From the NCBI RefSeq assembly GCF_026385525.1, contig NZ_JANIDY010000001.1, forward strand, positions 620,001 through 684,000: 64,000 nt of DNA, written 5' to 3'. Positions 1 through 7,213 of this stretch are shown in pieces (within the stretch, counting starts at the first letter, position 1; every line of letters starts with the position of its first letter). Position numbers and translations under genes: made by a program. The notes beneath the pieces were generated by a model that did no database searches, was not told the DNA's origin, and saw only the letters and a program-made list of their open reading frames with translations. Source of the DNA: Bombella pluederhausensis (GTDB lineage Bacteria; Pseudomonadota; Alphaproteobacteria; Acetobacterales; Acetobacteraceae).

Positions 1-637
1 TTTCACCATCACCATTGACGTAGCGTTCTTCATTGGACCACGGCTGATGCCAGCGATAGAGAAGGTTGTAGAACTGGAGATTGTTGCAGTGATAGGCATT
101 CAGGCTGCTGACATTTTTTTCCGGGGATGTTCCGTAGATGACTTCTGGTTTCCATTCTCCCCAGTCAGAAAATGCTCCTACCAGCCAGCACTGGCGTGGA
201 TAAGTCCACCAGTCTGGAGAGAAGTCGATGGCTGTTGCCTGCTCATCAATGAGCCTGCCTGAAGACGTGGCGTCCAGCACGACGTGATAGCCCTGATAGG
301 ATGACATGGGGGTGGTTGGCACATCGAGCTCGACAGTCATTTCTTGCCCTTGTGGGAGGGCATCTACACTGCGAACTATAGGGGTTCTGACCTGACGGCC
401 ACGGCCTGTCACGGTGGCCGTAATGGATCCGCTAAAATTACCTCCTGTTCGGTTATTTAGATGAATGAACAGACGGGCGATATTTCCCTCATCATAATGG
501 GATCTGTCCATATTGATGGACTGGATGAGAGGGCCAGAAAGGTGAGGGCCTTCTTCTGGATGGAATGACCCCGCATATGCACACGAGGCCATAAAAAGGG
601 AAAAAAGGGCTGGGATGGACTTACCAGTAAGGTTCAT
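1..637 (-). CDS. GH66 dextranase-like secreted enzyme, N-terminal part
   Basis: The frame is open from ATG 637-635 to the left window edge (212 codons visible), so the gene is partial here. It begins with a Sec signal peptide (hydrophobic core ALFSLFMASCAYA, probable cleavage after AYA). Next comes a beta-sandwich-like stretch, then residues about 140-205 with WWTYPRQCWL and LNAYHCNNLQFYNLLYRWHQ. This matches the LNxYHINxLQFYDW signature of glycoside hydrolase family 66 (endo-dextranases and cycloisomaltooligosaccharide glucanotransferases, acting on alpha-1,6-glucan). The catalytic Asp/Glu residues of the family lie further downstream, outside the window. The start overlaps the end of the preceding phage tail gene by 17 bases, so it is probably translationally coupled and part of the phage late operon. 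Family assignment is confident; exact substrate and role (tail depolymerase or lysogen-secreted dextranase) are inference. Confidence 0.82.
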   Translation of the reverse strand, partial: MNLTGKSIPALFSLFMASCAYAGSFHPEEGPHLSGPLIQSINMDRSHYDEGNIARLFIHLNNRTGGNFSGSITATVTGRGRQVRTPIVRSVDALPQGQEMTVELDVPTTPMSSYQGYHVVLDATSSGRLIDEQATAIDFSPDWWTYPRQCWLVGAFSDWGEWKPEVIYGTSPEKNVSSLNAYHCNNLQFYNLLYRWHQPWSNEERYVNGDGE

Positions 638-1535
638 AATGGGTACTCCCCTCGTTGTCTTTTATGGGGCGGCAGCCTGTTGATCCAGGGATGGAACCGC
701 ATAAGCTTGTATTGGTTGTCGTTCCCCAATATTGAGGAATAGCCTGCATGTTGATAACTGAAGCATAGATAGTAAGGGCATTTGAGCTTCCATTAGCAGA
801 TATCACACTCTTGCCACTGGAATCCTGCCATATTTGTAGATAATTTCTAGTATTTTTGCTTGATATATTCACTGTTGAACCGTTAAGGTTTACGTTTCCG
901 CTTTCAACATTAAGTGAATTTCCAAATATGCTAACATGATTTCCATTTGGATCAATATTTAGATTTCCTACTTCATCCTGCCATATGTCTGCCACACTTC
1001 CTGATATGGTTGATCTGAACCGGATTAAGGGAGACGGCGCAGATGTGATTGTCATCCGACCTGTTATTTCAGGATCGGGAGAAATCCACGTTTGTGATCC
1101 AATACCAAGAAATGATCCATTACTCGTACCATCCAGAAAGAATATGGGTGAGAATGAGCCGTATTCATCAAAAAACCCAAGTGCTGGACGTCCATCAACT
1201 GGCTGAAAGCTGATAATCTGTTTTTCTGTGCTTGCTAGATTGAACCCACTATTTCCTGTTAATGTCAGATTTGTTGCTGTTCCATTTTCAGCAGGTAGCA
1301 TCCCAGAAAGAGCATCCTGAATAGACTTGATATCGGACTGACCAACTTTAGACTGCAAATCAGAATTAATGCTATCAAGAGCATTTGGTATCGGCTGCCC
1401 CTTATAAAGGAGAGCCGCCTGCCAATCTGCCAACGTGGGAGCATAATTCTGTGTCCATCGGGCTGGGGAAACTTGTGCTACCCCTGTTGATGGAAACGCA
1501 GCCAGAAATGCGACCAGCCATAGGAATTTTTTCAC
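621..1535 (-). CDS. Phage tail-associated protein with signal peptide
   Basis: 304 residues from a GTG start at 1535. This start is chosen because GTGA overlaps the stop of the tail gene upstream and a GGAG lies just before it; an upstream in-frame start would drop the signal peptide. Residues 1-21 (MKKFLWLVAFLAAFPSTGVA then Q) form a clear Sec signal. The rest is rich in Asn, Ser and Gly with short repeating beta-like stretches, as in tail fibre or appendage proteins, and has a late Cys pair (CGSIPGSTGC). It lies between the tail tubular-like gene and the dextranase-like gene, with overlaps on both sides. No specific family was recognised; the tail-appendage role is inferred from position and composition. 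A signal peptide on a tail protein is unusual. Confidence 0.6.
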   Translation of the reverse strand: MKKFLWLVAFLAAFPSTGVAQVSPARWTQNYAPTLADWQAALLYKGQPIPNALDSINSDLQSKVGQSDIKSIQDALSGMLPAENGTATNLTLTGNSGFNLASTEKQIISFQPVDGRPALGFFDEYGSFSPIFFLDGTSNGSFLGIGSQTWISPDPEITGRMTITSAPSPLIRFRSTISGSVADIWQDEVGNLNIDPNGNHVSIFGNSLNVESGNVNLNGSTVNISSKNTRNYLQIWQDSSGKSVISANGSSNALTIYASVINMQAIPQYWGTTTNTSLCGSIPGSTGCRPIKDNEGSTHYEPYW

Positions 1536-2497
1536 AGTTCTATTTCTCCTGATCCATCCTGAATGCCATCGGTAATGGTGCCGTGATAAGGCCTGCGCCA
1601 CCCGGCAGGGCTCTGACCGATAGTCAGGATGCCAATGCGACCATCTGGGGTATCGGCGGGGATATACAGGCATGATCCATCAGCAATATCCCTCATGGTC
1701 AGGCCAGTGGGGATGACACCATTTTCCCCCATGGGTGGCGCATAGGGAGCAGCAGCCGGGGCAGGTGGCTGACTGCCACCCGCTACATAGCCAACATCCA
1801 GCGTATTGCTTGTCTGATGGATGTGATGACCATAGCCAAGGCCAGATAAGCGCACACCAAGCCAGTCAGGCACAGTCTCGGTGCTGACAACCTCAACACG
1901 CTGGTCAGCCAGACAGGCCCGCTCCACTTCACGGCTTGCTTCCTGCTCCACGGCAGCAATCGTGCTGCCATCAATGCCCAGCGTGGTGGCAACAGATGAG
2001 GCCAGACAGAGCCAGAAGGCCCGGCGGAAGGCAGCCGGCCAGTAGTCTATGTCCACGTTCTTCGTGATGTAGGTCACGCTGACGGTCTGGCTGTTTGTCA
2101 GGATGACAGGGCGCAGCACTGTGCCACCAGCCTTGCCCATGCCTTCGCCAAAACCATCCCTTGGGTCGAACATCTTCATGCGCTGGTCAATGGGCTTGAC
2201 GGTCTTGCCATCATCGACCCGCAGAACCCGGACACTGTCTTCCGGCAGAAGGATTTCATACCGCCAGAGAGGGCTGTCACTGGCAACTGCTGTGCCCGTA
2301 CCCACACAGCGGGGCCACTGCCATGTATAGGCAGGACCACCGAAGCTGGCCGGATGGGCCAGCAGGCTCAGCAGCACATCGTCATAATAGGCAGCGCAGA
2401 CACTGGCTTCCACAGAGCCGTCATCAAACGCCGTGATTCCGCTCTGCGTCCCCAGACGCATCATGGCCCTGTTGCAGAGGTCAATGGCTGTCGTCAT
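1532..2497 (-). CDS. Tail tubular protein A-like (head-tail adaptor)
   Basis: 321 residues. The N-terminus (LCNRAMMRLGTQSGITAFDD, then an acidic EASVCAAYYDDVLLSLLAHP stretch) fits the podoviral tail tubular A / Gp11-type adaptor pattern of AL..LG...I.SFDD.S..A..C...Y...R..LL..HP. Such proteins form the ring joining the portal to the tail tube. The last ~110 residues are Pro/Ala/Gly rich with a small C-terminal domain that I cannot name and that may be a fusion specific to this phage. It follows a 79-residue gene by six bases and overlaps the next gene (GTGA). Confidence 0.68.
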   Translation of the reverse strand: MTTAIDLCNRAMMRLGTQSGITAFDDGSVEASVCAAYYDDVLLSLLAHPASFGGPAYTWQWPRCVGTGTAVASDSPLWRYEILLPEDSVRVLRVDDGKTVKPIDQRMKMFDPRDGFGEGMGKAGGTVLRPVILTNSQTVSVTYITKNVDIDYWPAAFRRAFWLCLASSVATTLGIDGSTIAAVEQEASREVERACLADQRVEVVSTETVPDWLGVRLSGLGYGHHIHQTSNTLDVGYVAGGSQPPAPAAAPYAPPMGENGVIPTGLTMRDIADGSCLYIPADTPDGRIGILTIGQSPAGWRRPYHGTITDGIQDGSGEIEL

Positions 2498-2503
2498 GAT
2501 GCC

Positions 2504-2743
2504 TTACCCTTTTGAGGAAGACTTCCTGGGCGGCGCACCATCAGGGCGTGTCAGGTCTTCCTGAAACTCCCGACTGTTCACGTCCCGCTGGGTCAGCTGG
2601 CCAGCCTTTTCTTTGGCCGAGCGGGCTTCATCATCCAGCGGTTCAAGATTGAAGCCGGGAATTCCGGAATAATCCACTTCCTCACCAACGGTTACAAAGT
2701 GACCATTGATGAAGCTGTTCTGTGTGACACGATATCTTGCCAT
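2504..2743 (-). CDS. Small phage structural-module protein
   Basis: 79 residues. The ATG at 2743 is preferred because GAGG lies at proper spacing before it; a longer reading would run back into the upstream cement-protein gene. The sequence begins MARYRVTQNSFINGHFV and has a short beta-rich N-terminus, then a charged tail ending in Lys and Ser. It sits between the Bbp16-like gene and the tail tubular-like gene in one operon. The N-terminus resembles small head-completion or decoration proteins of this phage group, but I do not recognise a named family. Confidence 0.6.
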   Translation of the reverse strand: MARYRVTQNSFINGHFVTVGEEVDYSGIPGFNLEPLDDEARSAKEKAGQLTQRDVNSREFQEDLTRPDGAPPRKSSSKG

Positions 2744-2750
2744 GATTGCC

Positions 2751-3188
2751 TCACGCCACGTAGTTCTTGGGGTAGGCAATCTGGGCAGGGACATCCAGAT
2801 TGATGCCAGCTGTCACCGTTCCAGATGTCAGAGCCTGAGCAGGATTATAGGTCAGGCGCATATAGCGGTACGGCGTGTTGGAGAAAGCCGGTTTGGCCCG
2901 GACAGCAAACGGATTGCTCGGACCAACCAGGGAGAGGTCAATGCCCGGCAGTTCTTCCAGTGTGGTCCAGTTCTGGTTGTCAGCGGAGACCTGAATCTTC
3001 ACATCCAGCTTGCCACTGTTCGGAGAGGGCATGTTGGGAAATTCTACCCAGATCTTGAAGCCCTCGGTCGGCCCGAAATCACGGGCCTGAGAGAAGTCAA
3101 TGACGTTGGTGGATGGCGTGTCCTGCCCGGCGGGAGCCTGTGTCAGGTCCTGAGCATTGGAGAAATTGAGCAGTCTGTCGGTAATCAT
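2751..3188 (-). CDS. Bbp16-like capsid cement protein
   Basis: 145 residues. The ATG (3188) overlaps the stop of the major capsid gene. The opening MITDRLLNFSNAQDLTQ, followed by a Ser-Thr-Asn-Val-Ile-Asp stretch and a beta-rich body (EFPNMPSPNSGKLDVKIQVS), matches the Bbp16 family of Bordetella phage BPP-1, a protein that decorates and stabilises the capsid. Position directly downstream of the major capsid protein is the same as in BPP-1-like phages. Length is normal for the family and no lesion is visible. Confidence 0.8.
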   Translation of the reverse strand: MITDRLLNFSNAQDLTQAPAGQDTPSTNVIDFSQARDFGPTEGFKIWVEFPNMPSPNSGKLDVKIQVSADNQNWTTLEELPGIDLSLVGPSNPFAVRAKPAFSNTPYRYMRLTYNPAQALTSGTVTAGINLDVPAQIAYPKNYVA

Positions 3189-4249
3189 GATGCAAATCCT
3201 GTGATAGTGTCTTCGGTGTTCATGATGGCATCCACCACACGAATGGGGATGCCACGGAAGCGCAGGACCGGCTTGCCATCGAACTGGTCCTGAGTGAGCA
3301 GCACGTTGGTCTTGTTCATGGCCTGAATGGACAGGGCAGAAGCAATCGTGCGGTTCACATAGAAGGCAGGGCGACCAAAGGAGAGCGGAGACCCGCCCGT
3401 AGCCCGTGTTGCAGACTGCACGTTGGAGGCAGAGCTGGGCATGGTCGGTGGCTTGAAACACGCAGCGGCCATCAAGGCGATCAGGTTAGCCGCATCAGGT
3501 CCAGTCAGCTTAGATACATCGATGTTGCCGATACGGACGAAATACCGCCAGTCACGGATGGTCAGGCCGCAATCCCATTTGTAATGCATCTGGTAGGCCT
3601 GATATGGATTTCCGTTTTCATCCAGAATAGGCGCATCGGTTGTGACATCCTTCTGCTGGAGCCCCGCAACGGAACCCTTGGGGAAGATGCCGAAGCCGGC
3701 AGTCGGACCCCAGCAGCAGAGCCAGATGGACGTGTTGGTGCTGCCACGCCCGCCAGCATCCATCACGTTGGCAGCAGACGGTGCCCTGCTGGTATCAAGC
3801 GTGTTGAAGCGGGGAGACAGACCGGTGAAGGCAGCCACGTCCTTCTGTTCATTGCCATAGAACAGGGTACGGGACATCTGCTGGTTCATGCCCTCAAGGA
3901 AGGCGAGGTCTTCAGACAGACGGAAGGCAGCGACATCACCTTCAAGGTTGGCAAGGTCTTTGTCGATGGTGGAATAGGTTTCCAGCATCCCGCATGTATC
4001 CGTGACCTGTGCGGTGGTGGACTTGCCACGGGGCACACCATAATTGAGCATACGCCATGTGGCGGCGGGCAGTCCTGTACGAACGGTCGTCTTGTTGCCG
4101 GTCGGCAGGTTGCCTTCCTTCCAGATGAGGTCATCCAGAATCTCGTTGGTCTGGGAGAGAAGGTTGACGGTATCGGCAATACCACCGTTCGGGTCACGGC
4201 GGGCAGCCCAGTCAGCCAGCGTCAGAAATGTGCTGCTATTGAGCGACAT
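3185..4249 (-). CDS. Major capsid protein, BPP-1 (Bbp17) type
   Basis: 354 residues, intact. The N-terminus (TLADWAARRDPNGGIADTVN) and the following NEILDDLIWKEGN region are typical of the BPP-1-like major capsid (HK97-fold) family. It shows the family's charged loop (LSEDLAFLEGMNQQMSRTLF) and the C-terminal segment with FRGIPIRVVDAI. It is flanked by a scaffold-like gene upstream and the Bbp16-like cement gene downstream, the usual BPP-1 order. The full length and undisturbed frame contrast with the broken portal and ejection genes elsewhere in the window. Confidence 0.85.
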   Translation of the reverse strand: MSLNSSTFLTLADWAARRDPNGGIADTVNLLSQTNEILDDLIWKEGNLPTGNKTTVRTGLPAATWRMLNYGVPRGKSTTAQVTDTCGMLETYSTIDKDLANLEGDVAAFRLSEDLAFLEGMNQQMSRTLFYGNEQKDVAAFTGLSPRFNTLDTSRAPSAANVMDAGGRGSTNTSIWLCCWGPTAGFGIFPKGSVAGLQQKDVTTDAPILDENGNPYQAYQMHYKWDCGLTIRDWRYFVRIGNIDVSKLTGPDAANLIALMAAACFKPPTMPSSASNVQSATRATGGSPLSFGRPAFYVNRTIASALSIQAMNKTNVLLTQDQFDGKPVLRFRGIPIRVVDAIMNTEDTITGFAS

Positions 4250-4265
4250 GGTTCAGATATCCTCG

Positions 4266-4952
4266 TCAGTTGGAGCCATAACGGCGTCGGGCAATGGCCT
4301 CGTAGCTGTTGTCTTTCAGCTCGCTGGCCGGTTTGCCCCGGTCGGGTGTCTGGGCAGCTCCCAGAGCCTTGCCGATGGCATTGAAGGCATGGATGACAGC
4401 GGGATGATTACCCGCCCCGGTCTCGACCAGAGCCTTGCGGAGGGCATCTTTCTCGCCTCCGAACTGGCTGAAGACATGAGCCACGTTCTGCATGATTTCC
4501 GGCTTCAGGGCCTCCCCATCGGAGAGTGTCCTGTCCTTCAGGGCCGTGTCACGCCATCCCTGCTGGAGAGCCGCGTGCTGTTCAGTCAGACCAGTCAGGC
4601 GGTTCTGGAAGAACTCCAGCCCGTGCTTCGTGATGGCATCGAACTGCTCCTGAGACAGGCCATGCTCACGGGCCAGAGCTTCGTAGGAAGACAAAGCCTC
4701 CCTGTCGATCTCCATGCCCTCCGGCGGGGTGAATTCGTATTTTTCGGGGACTTTGGGCTTGTCTTCACCCTTGGCGTCTTCATTTTCTGCCGGTTTTTCG
4801 GCAGGTTTCTCGCCAGAAGTGGCTGTATCAGCATTATCACCATCCGGGGCTTCATTACCCATCAGGCTGGTGTTGTCTGCTGCTTCTGGCGTAGTCTGAC
4901 TGGTCCCGGCATCAGCCGCCGGTGCATCAGATGTCGGGTTTTCCGATGGCAT
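4266..4952 (-). CDS. Phage scaffolding protein
   Basis: 228 residues. Residues 1-75 are low complexity (Asp, Ala, Pro, Glu, Lys), then a Pro-Glu-Lys-Tyr-Glu-Phe motif and a long helical, coiled-coil-prone stretch follow (about 85-200). Acidic N-terminus, helical C-terminus and position immediately upstream of the major capsid gene fit a head scaffold; similar proteins carry the same KYEFTPPEG-type motif. ATG 4952 is preceded by GGAG, which lies in the 3' arm of a perfect hairpin (4960-4979). A conserved leader element lies further upstream (4995-5020). Confidence 0.72.
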   Translation of the reverse strand: MPSENPTSDAPAADAGTSQTTPEAADNTSLMGNEAPDGDNADTATSGEKPAEKPAENEDAKGEDKPKVPEKYEFTPPEGMEIDREALSSYEALAREHGLSQEQFDAITKHGLEFFQNRLTGLTEQHAALQQGWRDTALKDRTLSDGEALKPEIMQNVAHVFSQFGGEKDALRKALVETGAGNHPAVIHAFNAIGKALGAAQTPDRGKPASELKDNSYEAIARRRYGSN

Positions 4953-4959
4953 ACATGCA

Positions 4960-4979
4960 CTCCATCATTCGTGATGGAG
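4960..4979 (-). promoter_or_regulatory. Hairpin containing the scaffold-gene ribosome binding site
   Basis: Perfect 8-bp stem (CTCCATCA / TGATGGAG) with a 4-base loop. In the minus-strand mRNA the 3' arm carries the GGAG that lies seven bases before the scaffold ATG, and the 5' arm CTCC would pair with it. Sequestration of the ribosome binding site is an inference from the base pairing. Confidence 0.55.
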
Positions 4980-4994
4980 GCAAGCATGGCAGCC

Positions 4995-5020
4995 GTTTGT
5001 AATTCTGGTGTGTCTTTATG
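4995..5020 (-). repeat. Phage leader element, copy A
   Basis: Reads on the minus strand ATAAAGACA-CACCAG-AATTACAAAC. Near-copies lie at 23081-23109 (copy B; 15 identical bases ACCAGAATTACAAAC plus ATAAAGACA) and 12476-12501 (copy C, diverged). Each copy sits 5' of a minus-strand phage gene, and this one also lies directly after a transcription terminator, so a promoter or transcript-start element is the simplest reading. Confidence 0.55.
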
Positions 5021-5024
5021 AAAA

Positions 5025-5048
5025 AACCCTCCCAATGAGGGGAGGGTT
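5025..5048 (-). terminator. Rho-independent terminator (minus strand)
   Basis: AACCCTCCC pairs with GGGAGGGTT around a 6-base loop, followed on the minus strand by a run of T. It ends transcription from the small HTH gene and separates it from the head-gene operon, whose leader element begins just downstream. Confidence 0.75.
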
Positions 5049-5053
5049 CACAG

Positions 5054-5269
5054 TCACTGCTTGTCAGTATGTGTCTGTCGCTCAGGCGGCTTGTTGGCTT
5101 CCATGTATGTCGTGACGTTTTCCAGCCATTGGGCAACATTATGGGGGATAGAAACGGCCCCTCGTGCCCATTGCCTGACGGTGCCTTCGCCACGCCCGAC
5201 AATGCGGGCAAAGCCTCGCTGTGTCCAATGGAACGTGTCCAGGCATTCCCGGAAACGGGTCGGTGTCAT
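5054..5269 (-). CDS. Small HTH (XRE-like) phage protein
   Basis: 71 residues. Residues about 4-40 (FRECLDTFHWTQRGFARIVG then GEGTVRQWARG) form a helix-turn-helix of the XRE/Cro type with the usual W..R...R..G.....V..W..G spacing. The tail is basic and polar. It is the last gene before a terminator and follows two tiny membrane-protein genes. It could regulate the prophage; an imperfect candidate operator is the palindrome at 5611-5623. No enzymatic domain is present. Confidence 0.68.
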   Translation of the reverse strand: MTPTRFRECLDTFHWTQRGFARIVGRGEGTVRQWARGAVSIPHNVAQWLENVTTYMEANKPPERQTHTDKQ

Positions 5270-5279
5270 GATTGCCTCC

Positions 5280-5381
5280 CTAGAAATATAGACCTTTTAT
5301 CAGTCCGTAGGCGAAAGCCACCAAGGCAACCAATCCCAGACCAAACCAGATGAGCCGTGGCCGCTCAAGAAGCCATTCCAT
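5280..5381 (-). CDS. 33-residue single-pass membrane protein
   Basis: ATG 5381 is preceded by GGGAGG at ideal spacing, and the frame is open to a TAG at 5280. The protein starts MEWLLERPRL and has one strongly hydrophobic helix (about residues 11-30, IWFGLGLVALVAFAYGLI). It ends eleven bases before the HTH gene. Size, topology and phage setting suggest a holin, an antiholin-like or another small lysis-related protein, but no family signature is visible and the role is inference. Confidence 0.55.
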   Translation of the reverse strand: MEWLLERPRLIWFGLGLVALVAFAYGLIKGLYF

Positions 5382-5410
5382 AGTGTCCTCCCTTATGGTG
5401 GCGGTGATAT

Positions 5411-5430
5411 GAGGGGGATGGCTCCCCCTC
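5411..5430. repeat. Perfect inverted repeat
   Basis: GAGGGGGA / TCCCCCTC with a TGGC loop lies between the two small membrane-protein genes. No T-run follows on either strand, so it is more likely an mRNA processing or attenuating hairpin than a terminator. Confidence 0.5.
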
Positions 5431-5436
5431 ATACCG

Positions 5437-5562
5437 TTAGTGGGATTTAATCATACTGGCCAGCCAGTAACCAAGGTCTTTAGCCGTTGCGGCAACGGTG
5501 CAGACTGTTTGTATTACGACAAGCCAGAAGACTATTTCCTCACGCTTGGGGGATTTGCTCAT
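5437..5562 (-). CDS. 41-residue membrane protein, holin-like candidate
   Basis: ATG 5562 has an AGGAGG ribosome binding site. The product begins MSKSPKREE, has a hydrophobic helix (about residues 10-25, IVFWLVVIQTVCTVAA), then an amphipathic stretch and a short basic end. With the 33-residue membrane protein immediately downstream it makes a two-gene cassette. A lysis function (holin or antiholin) is plausible from size and position only. Confidence 0.55.
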   Translation of the reverse strand: MSKSPKREEIVFWLVVIQTVCTVAATAKDLGYWLASMIKSH

Positions 5563-5610
5563 AAGCAACCTCCTTTTTGTCGGGCTTGATTGCCTCGACA
5601 AGTTTTTTAT

Positions 5611-5623
5611 ACGCAAATTGCGT
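5611..5623. promoter_or_regulatory. Palindrome ACGCAA-A-TTGCGT, operator candidate
   Basis: A perfect 13-base palindrome in an AT-rich gap upstream of the small membrane-protein/HTH operon; on the minus strand it is followed directly by ATAAAA, a possible -10 element. Its placement suits an operator for a dimeric regulator such as the HTH protein at 5054-5269. This is inference. Confidence 0.4.
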
Positions 5624-5659
5624 TTATTTTACAACATCAATTTTTCAGAAAAAATATCA

Positions 5660-7213
5660 TCACAGGTGGAGATTGAATTTCTTCCAGTTCTCCACCGTTG
5701 TCTGTCGGTCAGGTCCATATCGTCCGGCCAGAATATCCTTTCTCTGGACAACAATGGGGTTGCCATCCTTCCCCTGTAGGTACTGCCATTCACCGGGCCT
5801 TGTCTTGCTGGGGATGGCGAGGCTGTAGCCGCTGTTGTCAGAAACGGAGACCCACTTTCCAGACTCTCTGGCGTTGGCCAGAACCTGATCGTTGGAGAGC
5901 TTTTCACTGACGCCGGGCAGCTCCTTGACTGAAACATCATCAGGCTTCAGCTGCGACATGAATGTCGCAAGGGCATCCTGTGTTGTGTCCATTTCCCCCT
6001 TTTGTGTCCGCAGGTAGCCGGACGTATCGTATTTCAGGTCCACGATGTCCTTGCGGGCCTGCTTCAGGGCATCATTCAGGCCCATACCTTTTCCCATATA
6101 GCCCAGCGCCTGCATCTTCACCGTGTCATAGATGTTGCGGTAGCTGGCAGGCCCTCCCTGTTGGAGGAGCATGGTCTGGCGCATGTCGGCCAGACTGTCG
6201 CCCACAGGATCGGTACTGGCCGTGGCATTGAGCTGGGCTGCGCTGGGCCCGGCCAGACGCTTCATGTCCTCCGGAGCAGTCTGGAGGTTGCGTTGAAGAA
6301 CATCCCGTGCCGTGGTCTGCTGTGGCGTGTCCATATCAGCAATGACGGCATAGGGGGCGGGCAGGCCTTTCTGTACCAGCTCGTCCAGAATGCTATTCCA
6401 TGCCGTCTTGCCGTAATGCTGTTTCAGCCCATCCATGATAGGGGCAATCTTCTGCTTTGTCGTGTCGATCTTTGACAGGCCACCGATGATGCTGTGTGCC
6501 TGGTCGTCCGTCAGGTAGCGAGGGTTTGCCACGCCCATCATCTGCTGTACGGCCCGAAGCTTCCCGGCGTAGGCCTCAAAGGCTTCAGGCGTCTGGTTCT
6601 GCTGGTAGTCCTGCCATGCCTGCTGCACGGCGGGGTGCCCGGCGGCATAACCTGCCGGATCATCCTTGAGGGCCTTTGCCCGTCTGGTCATGGCAAGCTG
6701 GAGGTGCGCCTGTATCTGGGCACGGGTGGCGTAGTCATCCACACTCGCATCGCCCAGGGCAGCCTGAGACGCCTGCATGTAGGCCCCGACCTGTGCTGGT
6801 GTAGCCCATTTCAGGGCATTGAGGGCAAGACCTGCCTGACGTCTCTCATTCAGGCCGGACACGATGCGGTCAGCTTCATCCGGCTGGTAGAGTGACCTGA
6901 TCTGCTGTTCTGGCACCTGATTCTGCGTATTGCCGTCCATGTAGGCTTTTGAGAGGTCATTGATCTGCCCATGCAGGGACGCTCTCGCATTCCGTGTCTG
7001 GGCCTCCCACAGCGCATTATTGTGCATGGTTCGGGACATGGCGTGATCTTCGATCTCCTGCCCATAGCCACGCTCCTGCGCTACCCGATGAATCTCTGAC
7101 AGCTTGGCAGAAAGGTCAGGTGGCGTGGCGGACGGGGCGGGGACATTGCGTGACAGGGATGAGGCAACCCGTGAGACATAACGCTGTGTCTCCTCATAGG
7201 GGATGGACTGCAC
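5660..7213 (-). CDS. Phage virion (ejection-type) protein, probably 5'-truncated
   Basis: 517 residues from a GTG at 7213; the frame is open a further ~16 codons upstream and then broken near 7262 where the sequence changes character. The body is long, helical, and Gln/Ala/Asp rich (for example residues 100-330), typical of podoviral internal virion proteins delivered with the genome. The C-terminus has a small beta domain (SVSDNSGYSLAIPSK...GEWQYLQGKDGNPIVV). No lysozyme or transglycosylase motif is evident. In intact relatives such a gene usually lies after the tail genes; here it is next to the restriction-modification insertion, so the region is rearranged and the N-terminus may be lost. 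Confidence 0.55.
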   Translation of the reverse strand: MQSIPYEETQRYVSRVASSLSRNVPAPSATPPDLSAKLSEIHRVAQERGYGQEIEDHAMSRTMHNNALWEAQTRNARASLHGQINDLSKAYMDGNTQNQVPEQQIRSLYQPDEADRIVSGLNERRQAGLALNALKWATPAQVGAYMQASQAALGDASVDDYATRAQIQAHLQLAMTRRAKALKDDPAGYAAGHPAVQQAWQDYQQNQTPEAFEAYAGKLRAVQQMMGVANPRYLTDDQAHSIIGGLSKIDTTKQKIAPIMDGLKQHYGKTAWNSILDELVQKGLPAPYAVIADMDTPQQTTARDVLQRNLQTAPEDMKRLAGPSAAQLNATASTDPVGDSLADMRQTMLLQQGGPASYRNIYDTVKMQALGYMGKGMGLNDALKQARKDIVDLKYDTSGYLRTQKGEMDTTQDALATFMSQLKPDDVSVKELPGVSEKLSNDQVLANARESGKWVSVSDNSGYSLAIPSKTRPGEWQYLQGKDGNPIVVQRKDILAGRYGPDRQTTVENWKKFNLHL

